DNA from: Penicillium oxalicum
Lineage: Eukaryota > Ascomycota > Eurotiomycetes > Eurotiales > Aspergillaceae
Assembly: GCF_001723175.1 (NCBI RefSeq)
Contig: NC_064654.1
Span: forward strand, 1,984,001 to 2,048,000
DNA length: 64,000 nucleotides
Direction: 5' to 3'
The position numbers and the translations under genes were made by a program. Numbering within the stretch: position 1 is the first letter of the stretch; each line of letters opens with the position of its first letter. Under the pieces are notes generated by a model. That model searched no databases and was not told the DNA's origin. It was given only the letters and a program-made list of their open reading frames with translations. Shown here one piece after another: positions 46,983-56,708 of this stretch.

Positions 46983-48662
46983 AGTGGTCGCAGTTATACC
47001 GTCCCGTGCTGAAGTGAAAAGAAAAAGACAACTTCCCGTTTTATTTCTAGGCATCAAAATCATCCTTGAGAACCACCTGACGCTTATGTGACGTAGTCTG
47101 ATGATAACCTTTAGCGTAACGGACGTGGCTCTTACATGGATACCACGAGACAGCCCCGAGCCATCCAAAATCCGAGGAGTTCATTCGTTTTGAGGAAAAA
47201 TCTCAAATTTACGATCCTATCATGTATCAATAAGAGTCAACTCAGTTTGCGAATTCTTTCTCGCCATGATTCAGAATCTCCTTCGAGGTTCGACCGAAAA
47301 GGACTTCATGGAAGCCGGATGTCCATCTCGCTTCCACAAGTTCCGGGTGAATCGAATCTGCGATCCGCGGTGTTGCCGAGAGTCCAAATGCAATTTCATG
47401 ATGTATACACGTTGGGAAACGTTGAACAATTTTCGGCGATTGTCCAGTGACCGTTCCAGCGGAGAACGTGAAAATGCCGGATGGTGACAGTTCCACTCTT
47501 TTTGATTTCGATCTTCGAGATTGATCCTGCGGTGCTTTTTTTTCTGTCTGATCCATAGGTATGGATCTTGGTGATCATTAGATGTCAAAATATGGAAGTC
47601 CACTAAGAACATGACCGGGATTTGCCTGTCTCAGTCCAAATTGGAGTCTCGACTTATTTTTGGGAATTTTCAGAGTTCGGCAAACCCATCTTCTGTTGCT
47701 TTTTATTTCGGCTTCTAGTTGCCTCAAGAAACGCTGTGGTTGGCAGCCTGACAGTTTGGAATTCAAGTGAATCTACTAAGCTTGTTTTGTCGGGCCCCAT
47801 GTGGATTTTCCAGAAGACTGAGTGCAGCGTCAAAATTGCTTCAAGTATATGCAAAATACACACAGTGGGCGAGTCCCGTTCTGTGGCCGGCGCTGCATCC
47901 ATAAATAGATACTAACGCTCGCGCCTGCAGTTTTGGTCGTCGAGGACCAATCCGAAATGCTCGTCGACGGATCAAACGTTCCATTGCCAGACTGTCAATT
48001 TCTACTCAGTGAAGGATAAAGTTCATATCCTTAGTTTGTTATTCTAGTCGATGTTAAGTTGATAAAGATGTCTTGTCTCGTTGTCCCCGTCTTAAAGGCG
48101 GGGAAACCCGTTAAGCTTGAGGTAGAGGAACAGGGTAACAGCATCGTCGCCCACCGATATAGAGGGATTGATTGGGCAAAGGCCTCTTTTGGCCCTAAAG
48201 CTCCCGATTCCAGTGTTGATTCAAATAGTCTGGATATATAAGTCATCGGATCGTTGAAGGTCAGGACATCTCGAGGTCCCTCTCTGGGCATGCCATTGCG
48301 GGATGAAGGATAATGGGCCAATTTCGGGGATGAGATCATTGTGCCCACGAAGCCATGCATGCCCAGCGTCGCTCATCATTCCAAGACATGAGCCTGAAGC
48401 TCGACTATTCAAGCAGCGTGACAATTTGCAAGACATCATCACAGTGAATATCTCCTTTTATCGTCGGTTTTCTCGCGATCACACAGGGCAGTGACGGGCA
48501 TTCGAGAGTCTGGGGTGTTGCCCTATCGGCTTGCCCTAAAGGCTTCTGCACTCTGGACCGTTCAAGCGCAAGTCCGCAGCCTATGCACGATCATGTGACG
48601 ATGATCTAATCAGCATTTCCGGACGGGCGATGGGCCCTCCACAAGATTGGCCGATTGTGAGG

Positions 48663-48671
48663 CACGTGATC
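48663..48671 (+). promoter_or_regulatory. CACGTGATC E-box-like site upstream of RPL16
   Basis: Identical nine bases to the site upstream of RPS26 (4994). It lies about 200 bases before the RPL16 ATG and 31 bases before the telobox-like site. The Cbf1-type assignment is inference. Confidence 0.45.
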
Positions 48672-48693
48672 GGATACCCCATGATTGGTCAGT

Positions 48694-48702
48694 CTTAGGG
48701 CT
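48694..48702 (+). promoter_or_regulatory. CTTAGGGCT telobox-like site upstream of RPL16
   Basis: Starts 170 bases before the RPL16 start codon. The same motif starts 165 bases before the RPS26 start codon. TTAGGG is the Tbf1-type recognition core. Confidence 0.5.
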
Positions 48703-48863
48703 GCCGCCCTCATCCAGTCATCCACACACAGCCGTGCAGTCGGGGCTCGCTTAACCCCCTTCGCCTGCGATCCATCCGACTTCGTTGTGTGCGTTGAACT
48801 TGACTCCAACGACAACAACCGCCGACAACATCCAACCTTCCTTTTCACAAAGGTGACAGCAGG

Positions 48864-49862
48864 ATGTCCTCTTTCGAACCAGTGGTGCGTTTTCCGAATC
48901 ACCCCAGCGCATGAATTGCCGTACCGATATAGCCCGCGACATCTCCAATCTGTTGAATCGCGAATCTTGAAGATCTTCAACATCGGCATGAGACGCTCGG
49001 AATCGCCTTGAACTTTTGACTGATTGTTTTTGGCAAATAGGTCGTCATCGACGGCAAGGGACACCTCCTTGGTCGCCTGGCCAGCACTGTCGCTAAGCAG
49101 CTGCTGAACGGTCAGAAGATCGTCGTTGTGAGATGTGAGGCCCTTAACATCTCCGGCGAGTTCTTCCGCGCGAAGCGTACGTTCAAATCTCCGATCTCCC
49201 TCGTTCTATGCGAATTTCGAACCTCTGGTTGCGACACGCCTGCAAATGCGGCTCGACTTTCTGCCGCGGCTTGTGTTCATGAGTCGGCCACATGCATCAC
49301 GCACAAGTTCTTCGCTAACAAGCAATTTCGATCGATCTATAGTGAAGTACCACGCCTACCTCCGCAAGATGACCCGTTTCAACCCCACTCGTGGTGGTCC
49401 CTTCCACTTCCGCGCTCCCTCCCGCATCTTCTACAAGGCTGTCCGCGGCATGATTCCCCACAAGACCGCCCGTGGTGCTGCTGCCCTTGAGCGCCTGAAG
49501 GTCTTCGAGGGTGTTCCCCCTCCCTACGACAAGAAGAAGCGTGTCGTTGTCCCCCAGGCTCTCCGTGTCCTGCGTCTGCGCCCCGGCCGCAAGTACTGCA
49601 CCGTTGGCCGTCTCAGCCACGAGGTTGGCTGGAAGTACCAGGACGTCGTTTCTCGGTACGTTTCACTCTGTTGTGCTCCATGTGAGCATTCCGGCGTAAC
49701 TAATACTAACCCATTATTTACAGTCTCGAGGAGCGCCGGAAGGTTAAGAGCAAGGCCTACTACGAGCGCAAGAAGGCTGCTCGCCGTAACCTTGCCAAGG
49801 CGGAGTCGGGTGCCAACGTTGACAGCAAGACCAAGAGCCAGCTCGCTCAGCTCGGCTACTAG
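48864..49862 (+). CDS. RPL16: 60S ribosomal protein L16 (uL13, L13a)
   Basis: Large-subunit ribosomal protein. Exons are 48864-48884, 49041-49176, 49343-49655 and 49724-49862, giving 202 residues, the usual fungal length. The protein begins [21 protein letters not shown]; the first exon holds just seven codons. '[27 protein letters not shown]', shown here as its two parts '[15 protein letters not shown]' and '[19 protein letters not shown]', and '[15 protein letters not shown]' are family signatures. The last intron ends with a near-consensus CTAATACTAAC branch region. Codon use in exons is strongly biased to C-ending codons, as expected for very high expression. Confidence 0.98.
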
Positions 49863-51249
49863 ATACCTCAAAGAGCGGCTGGTTGGAGTGAGTGATGGGA
49901 TCTGGGTTGGGATCGCGAACGGTTTTGTTACAGCGAACTTGAACGGCAAGCCGAGATCGACCTTTTTCCAATGAGCCCGGACCCCGCCTTTGTCATCTCG
50001 TCTCCCATGTTCTTTAGAACCATTGCCCTTGACTGGGTCGTGATGGATATGAATAGGGAGTAGAGGTCTGGCGTGGCATGTACTGGGCTCCTTCGGAAAT
50101 TCTCAAAAGCAGAAAAAACGTCGCGGGATCAAAGGTTGTCTAAAATAGCTGGCTGTTGTCTCGCGCCGTGGCGGTTTAATGCAAAACAAATTTTCAAAGA
50201 GTTCACAAAGAGTTCAACATGATCTTATGACGATGCAGGTTTACATGTCTTTCATTACACTGGTGCCATTTTCTCAATAGAACGTCCCCTATTATTCGTC
50301 TTGTTCGTCCACACCACTTCCGCTAAATGGTCCCTTGCACCAAACCGCTTCAAGCCACGCGACACCAGACTTTGTACACCACTGGCCCTCTTGTGTGGCA
50401 CATGACTTGAATTCGTTTTCCCCTTTGCGCCGACTACGATCCTCTTGCAATTCTCATGCTTCTCGCCGCTGCACGATCAATGAACCTATTCACCTGGACT
50501 CGACGCTCTTCTGTCGGTGCCATCGCGGGGACCTTGCCATCTCTTCGCCTTCGCTAGTATTTGTAGAACATCACCTTTGACTTGCGATAGTGGCCCCACA
50601 TGAGGTGCCCGAGACTCTTTTACGTCCGCCATTGGCATGGGCTATATATAACTCAAAAGCTTGATCTGTACACGTCCATGAATGCATGGCCTCTTCGGCG
50701 TCCTTTTCTTCCACGTCCATTAACCGACATGCATTCTTTGTAGCAGTAACGCTGGGAGCCGAGGTACTCCGACACTAAAGTATTGATCTGGATTTTTGGG
50801 GCAGGTGCTCTTCAGATATTACTTAGCTCGCAAGTTCGAATATAGAAGTCAGACCTTCTGGTAGATCAAACGACATGGTCTGTTGGAGTTTTGAGCTCGA
50901 GGCGTGAAGATTTTGTGCAATCGCAATTCCTGTCGCCCTTGTAGGCTTGCAGATAATGATGCTAGTAACAGTGGGGCTCATCACCCAGATACCAACGTGA
51001 AAATAATAGCGTGGACCGACAGCACCAGTGGATCATTCATGACTCCGAGTCTCCATCTGGTGATGTGTAAGCCCAGCCAGACCCACTTTCCATGGAATTG
51101 CTTCTGGGCACTGTGCAGTGAGGTCACATACAGAGTGCTTGATAAGAGGACTCTCACCTCTTTTGACCAGTCTGTACTTCCCAAGCTGCAGGAAAGATAA
51201 CGGTCAAGCACCAAACTATCAGACACTTGGAGCCTTGAAGACAATAGAC
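49863..51249. other. Intergenic between RPL16 and the oxidoreductase gene
   Basis: About 1.4 kb. The first part is RPL16 3' flank, and the part near 51000-51249 is upstream of the oxidoreductase. No ORF or RNA gene was recognised. Confidence 0.45.
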
Positions 51250-52509
51250 ATGTCCCGAAAACTCCGACTCGGTATCATCGGGGCCGGTGTAAGTAGAGCG
51301 TTTTTGACATGATTGTGAGCTACTACAAGGGCCAGCTAACAAATGGCGGCGCTCTCAGGAAGTTTTTCAGGTCTGCCATGGACCGTGTCTCATGCTTATG
51401 CCTCACCTCTTTCAAATCGAGTCCATCTGCGACTTGTCAGCAAGCACAGTTGAACATTGCGCCCAAAAGTTCCATGTTCCCCACCAAACCATTGCCCCTC
51501 AGGAGGTGATCGATCACCCGAACGTTGATTGTGTCTTTATCCTCACGTCCGACGAGAGCCATGCGCCTCTTGTCATTGCAGCTCTCCAAGCGGGCAAGAA
51601 TGTCTTTGTCGAGAAGCCCGTTTCTCTATCGATCGCCTCCGTACAGTCCATCGTTGAGGCGGAGAAGAATGCCCCATCAGGGGCTCGAGTCTTCGTGGGT
51701 TACATGCGCCGCTACGCGCCAAGCTTCGTGCAGGCATTCAAGCGCGAGATTGCGACTATCCCCAGAATTCTGTACGCGCGCGTGCGTGACTTTTGCGGAC
51801 CAAATCCGCACTTTATCAGCCAGAGTGGTACTTTCCCAGTGAAGAACTCCGACTACCCAGCGAATGCGACAGAGGAGCGGAGCTCACGCTTGAAAAGCCT
51901 CTATGCAGAGGCTTTCCCCGACCAAGAGATCACAGACGAGAAGCGCAAAATTTGTCACTTCCTCGGAAGCCTGGGCTCCCATGACATCTCTCTTATGCGT
52001 GAAGCTCTGGGCTTCCCCGAAAAGGTAGTTGGCGTGTCTGCAAATGACCCCTTCTACAGCGCAATCATGACCTTCCGCAACCCAGATGGCTCGACCTACT
52101 CCACGACTTATGAGAGTGGTATTGACAGCGTCCCCATCTTCGATGCGCATATGGCTGTGTACGGTGCCTCCAAGCGGGTCACAATCAAGGTATGTTGGAG
52201 GCCGCATGAGGACCTATCTTTCCGCTTAACATGTTCAAAGACTACACAGACGGATGCTAAATTTGACTTTAGTATGACAGCCCTTATGTCAAGGGGTTGC
52301 CCATCTACGTCGAAGTTGAAGAAGTCAATGAGAATGGCGAGATACAAAAGCGCACACTTCTGTCGTCGTACGAGGACGCGTATACCGCTGAGCTCCAGGA
52401 GATGTACGAGGCTTTTACCAATGGCAGGGAGATCAAGACATCGGTCCAGGATGCAAGGAAGGATCTAGAGATCTACGACCTGATGTATCAAAGATGGATG
52501 GAGAACTAG
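51250..52509 (+). CDS. Gfo/Idh/MocA-family NAD(P)-dependent oxidoreductase
   Basis: Exons are 51250-51288, 51359-52189 and 52273-52509, giving 368 residues. The first exon encodes MSRKLRLGIIGAG, the first half of the Rossmann dinucleotide-binding loop; intron 1 interrupts it directly after GxGxxG begins. 'DCVFILTSDESHAPLVIAALQAGK' (parts 'VFILTSDE', 'HAPLVIAAL') leads to the EKP motif at residues 98-100, whose Lys is the usual catalytic residue. A C-terminal Gfo/Idh alpha/beta domain follows ('LGSLGSHDISLMREALGFPE', with the His of the GxHxxD-like segment). Relatives include myo-inositol 2-dehydrogenases and other sugar or polyol dehydrogenases; the substrate cannot be told. It sits 690 bases upstream of an acyl-CoA ligase on the same strand, with no proof of shared function. 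Confidence 0.9.
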
Positions 52510-53199
52510 AGTCTATGGCGGAATTGACGAAACTTGACCCTCTTTTTAAGACATTCCATCTTTTTGTCAAGGGTGGATTGCCATATCGAAACTGTGGCGT
52601 GGCCGCTCTGGAGGTGGTCCCATTGACCCGACCATTATTGCCTCGGATCCCCAATTTCTCCAAATGCCCCGTCCGTTGCGCTGACAGAAGAACCCCTTTG
52701 TATCGCTGTCAGAACACATAGCAGGTATTGTTTCTGCTAGAGGAGCCTAATGATTTGTTCTCTAATAATTGATTGAAGGCTGATGTAGCTTTCAATATTG
52801 GGGGATTGAAGTTCATGGACATAATCTCCTCGGTGATCTTTCGGGGCAGCACACCCCCAACTTTCTCCGACGATCCCCTCGTTGGAGATGATCGGCGCCG
52901 CCCAGCGGTCCCGAGGTTAGAGTAACGCGCTTAGCCAAGGGAGGACCGGGGAAAGACCCCAGGATATGATGTAGGGGTCGAAGCCATTCACTTCTGTATG
53001 AAACTATTTGAAGTACGTATTTCCCCGCGCTTTCCCTCCCTCAAAAGGTGAAAGACTCTTTACTGCATTCCGCTCGGCAGTCCTCCCCTTTGCGACACAC
53101 TCTCTTTCTCCACGGATCCGTCAACCTAAAGTACTCCACCGTCTTACTGAAAGCTCCCCACCAATTGACCCTTCAGACACAAGTTCAACTCGGCATATC
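52510..53199. promoter_or_regulatory. Intergenic and promoter of the acyl-CoA ligase gene
   Basis: Holds the 3' flank of the oxidoreductase gene and, from about 52800, the promoter of the ligase. A 9-bp-stem hairpin at 52865-52887 is listed separately. The leader from 53020 to 53199 is pyrimidine-rich. Confidence 0.45.
52865..52887. repeat. Short inverted repeat (9-bp stem, 5-base loop) in ligase promoter
   Basis: CTCCGACGA pairs with TCGTTGGAG (one G-T pair) around a TCCCC loop, about 315-335 bases before the predicted ATG at 53200. It could be a dyad for a dimeric regulator, or chance. Confidence 0.4.
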
Positions 53200-55279
53200 A
53201 TGTCTGGGGTGACAGCCCGATTATCTGGCCTGCTAGGCCATCTGTCAGGGTCATCGACACAGGCTTCTTTTGAGCATCACTTCAACCACCACGCACTTTC
53301 ACCGACTTTCTTCCTACCTCGTGCGGCAGCGATTGAGCCTAATGTGAGTTTTGAAACTATCCAACTAGAATTGAGTAAGCAGGCGATGGAAGTTGCTATC
53401 ACAGGTGACTTGGGTGACGCGAGGGCCAACACACAGAAACAAAACCACAAAGACATCTAACCCCAATATCCCTGGATAGGCCGAGGCGATTTATCATATC
53501 ACCGCGAACAACAAAATCTTGCGCCGAAGCTATAGTGAAGCGGCTGACCGCGCGAGGGGGCTGGCCTATTATCTCAAAAAGAGGGGATTGCGACGAGTCG
53601 GCATCCTTTGCCCCAATACGCCAGCCTTTCTGGAGTCAATCTTTGGAATCGCTGCGGCGGGGGCTGTAAACGTGGGTAGGTGCTCCCCCCCCCCCCCTGG
53701 CGGCAGATGGAGAGGGTAGCCGAAGAGCTCTTTTGCTAATGTGAGAGGGCATCCAGCGGTCAACTATCGCTTGAAGGAAGAAGACATCGCCTACATCTTT
53801 GATCACGGCGACGTAGACGTCATCATTGTGGATCAGGAGTTTGTCAATCTCCTCGACCTGTACCGGTCGCAACATCCGAATGTCCCCATAGTCGTGGATA
53901 CCGATACGGATGCCACCGAAGGAGAATTGACCGGTCCATTCGATCATGCAGTACTTGAAGGCCTGCGGTATGATTCCGAGACTGGTGGACTGGGATGGGC
54001 GGGCCTTGAAGCTCAAGCTGCCGATGAGAATTCCCTGATTGCGCTGGCCTATACCAGTGGCACGACCGCCAGACCAAAGGGGGTTGAATATACTCACCGT
54101 GGCTGCTATCTGGCGGCGCTAGCAAATGTGATCGAGTCAGGGTTAAACTCGCACCGTGGTCGAGCGAAGTATCTGTGGACCTTGCCTATGTTCCACGCGA
54201 TGGGTTCGTACCGTACTTGACCAGGACTTTTGAGAAAAGCTGGGCCATCCATGCTAACATTCTGCTGCAGGGTGGACGTTCCCATGGGCAGTCACGGCAG
54301 TTCGCGGTACCCACTACTGCTTGCGCAAGATTGATTACCCAGAGATCTGGCGCCTGTTAAAGGAGGAACATATCACCCATTTCAATGCCGCGCCGACCGT
54401 CAATACGTTGCTGTGCAATTCGAAAGAAGCTGAACGACTCCCCGAACCCGTGCGTGTGACGGTGGCGGCAAGTCCGCCTACTCCTCACCTCTTCGAGCAA
54501 ATGACCGACCTGAACCTCCATCCAGTGCACGTCTACGGTATGACGGAGACATACGGTCCCATCACCAAGGGGTACTATTTGCCCGAGTGGGATACCATCC
54601 CCTTGAAAGAGAAATATCAAAAAATGGCTCGGCAGGGGCATGGCTTCATCACAAGTCTTCCTGCCCGAGTCATTCGTACTGAGACTCCCGAGGGAACGGT
54701 GGAGGATGTGAGGCAGGATGGCAAAGAAATTGGGGAGATTGTATTCTTCGGCAACATCTGCGCCAAAGGGTACTACAAGGATCCCGAGGCGACCCGCAAG
54801 CTCTTCGCTGGCGGTGTGCTTCATTCGGGCGATCTCGCCGTCTGGCATCCTGATGGTGCGATTCAGATTCTCGATCGATCGAAAGATATCATTATTAGCG
54901 GTAAGTGTCGCAGCACCAGTTCTCACAGTGCTTCACTTCTCGAGACTGACACAACCTGCCAGGCGGTGAAAAAATCTCTTCAGTCGCGTTAGAGTCCATG
55001 CTTGCAACACATCCTGATATCCTAGAAGCCGGCGTGGTTTCAGTGCCGGATAGTCACTGGGGCGAGCGTCCCAAGGCCTTTATTACAGTCAAAGAAGGTA
55101 AAAAGGTGGACGGAGCGGATGTGATCAATTGGGCCCGCACTGCAAGCGGCATCAGCAAGTTCATGGTTCCACGTGAAGTCGAAGTCGTGCCAGAGCTCCC
55201 CAAGACCAGCACCGGCAAGATTCGAAAGAATGTGCTGCGCGACTGGGTCAAGGGGGTCGACCGAAGTCTTGGGAACTGA
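53200..55279 (+). CDS. AMP-forming acyl-CoA synthetase/ligase (ANL superfamily)
   Basis: Activates a carboxylic acid with ATP to an acyl-adenylate and then a CoA thioester. Exons are 53200-53343, 53480-53675, 53757-54203, 54271-54900 and 54963-55279, giving 577 residues. The AMP-binding P-loop 'YTSGTTARPKG' is at about 212-222, and 'YGMTETYGP' (E355 region) and 'HSGDLAVWHPDG' are present. 'SKDIIISGGEKISS' is the hinge motif, and the likely catalytic lysine is K558 in 'PKTSTGKIRK'. All core motifs are intact. The donor of intron 3 (GTTCGT) is weak, but the frame only continues this way. Intron 2 contains a run of 13 C. No peroxisomal SKL-type tail is seen (ends SLGN). The family suggests a medium-chain fatty or aryl acid substrate. 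Confidence 0.92.
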
Positions 55280-56708
55280 GTGGTGATATCCCAGAGAATT
55301 GAAAGAATTGATCCATATGATAGTGTCAGGTCCCGTTTGGATGAGGTGACAAATCGCTCGAGGTCCACCGAGCTGCCTGTGGATTCTGGCTAGCAAATCA
55401 CATGGCATGGGCCTACCACCAATCCGATCAATGACGTGCCACCAACTTGACTCAGCGGAGATGTCTGTAAGCTACTTTTGCACGACATGAGTGTCTAATT
55501 CTTTTCTTTTCTCGTTTTTCACCTTTTTCCCTTTTTTTTAATTCCCCCCAAAAAAGGAAACTCGAGAGACAAGAGAATCTATGAGACAGACCTGGTAATG
55601 ATGTAGTGGCAGAATAATGGACAAATCTATGTGAAATGGGGCTCTCAGTTGGGTAGATCTAAACACGCGCTCTTAGGTCGTAGCCAAGTATCTCGAGTTG
55701 AAGTGCACGGGGACAGTGACAGGGTTGACTGCCCAATGTATTGGAACATGTGACCAGTACCCTTTTCAAAATCACGCGGGGGCTAGAGATTAGTGAATCA
55801 AAGATGGACGAGACATAGCAAAGAAAGCGTTTCATCATCCTTTTCTCCCATGGATTGATCAGCATTTTGCCCCCTTTGCCCCTAGTCTTTCAACATTATC
55901 GTTCGAGGGGCACAGTACCCAGTACCTAGTACCCACTGCCCAGTGGCCAGGTACATTCACGGACTGCCTTTGGAACCGGGCAAGAAGTACCTCGAACCAC
56001 ACCAAACAGGCAACCAGTCCCAGTCTCACTAATCCGAGTTCAGCAGAGCAGTCGTACCGTAGTGCCTGTCTGGCTTATCGCTCTTGATAAGCCCGTTGCT
56101 CGGCGTCCGCGCGCTCGCGAAGACCCCATTTGCCTCATCGCTCCCCCTCCATTGCCGCCTGCGTTCCTTTGATGAACCCTCCAACCCTCCCCTGCATTCG
56201 ACCTTGATTTCTCTTGGAAACTCTCCAGGGGCTCCTCAGAATATGCATTAAGCGTCTCCCACAGAGTGTCTAGACCGTGCGACACTGTGTCCCTTTTGAC
56301 CTTCGACCCTCTTAGACCGTGGCTGCATTCCCCCCGTCTGGTGATAGCCGCCCGAGTCCTCATTTCTCGACCAGGACTCACGCCTTCCCCTGTCATATCC
56401 TCTTTTTCGATCGACACTTGCGTCGGTCACCTCACCATCCATCAAAGCCAACGGTTAGCGCACAAATCTCCGCATAAGTGAGCGACTCTTCCATCCGCCG
56501 GCCCGTATCGCGCCCGACCGAGCCCGTGCAGACCCAGACAGCCTCCGATCCGTCGTCGCCCCATCTCATCAACACGATCTCGAACCCTTGACCTCCGCAC
56601 ATGCGGGCGCCTCCGTTTACGATTTGACGATCAACCGCATCCACGATCGCCGTACCAGAACACCGCAGCCGACCCGGCCTTTAGACTTCTCTCACTCAAC
56701 CGGCCAAG
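55280..56708. other. Intergenic and long CT-rich leader of the grrA-like gene
   Basis: About 1.4 kb. The stretch 55507-55560 has T and A/C runs. Small direct repeats of AGTACC occur at 55916-55955. From about 56100 the plus strand is CT-rich and leads to the GRR1-like start. No gene was recognised. Confidence 0.45.

Larger units (their letters stand above)
46983..48863. other. Intergenic: flank of the orphan ORF and RPL16 promoter
   Basis: About 1.9 kb. The right end (about 48580-48863) is the RPL16 promoter and CT-rich leader, with the motifs listed separately. Several short ORFs on both strands in 47240-48360 overlap each other and carry no recognised features. Confidence 0.45.

Noticed and set aside
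47240..48360. Cluster of 60-110-codon ORFs on both strands
   Set aside because: Mutually overlapping, no conserved features, no clear splice structure.
37576..48863. Secondary-metabolite cluster or transposon
   Set aside because: No synthase, cytochrome, transporter, transposase or reverse-transcriptase motif seen in any frame.
53008..53199. Upstream in-frame ATG for the acyl-CoA ligase
   Set aside because: Would add 64 residues with leader-like pyrimidine-rich codons; family members start near 53200.
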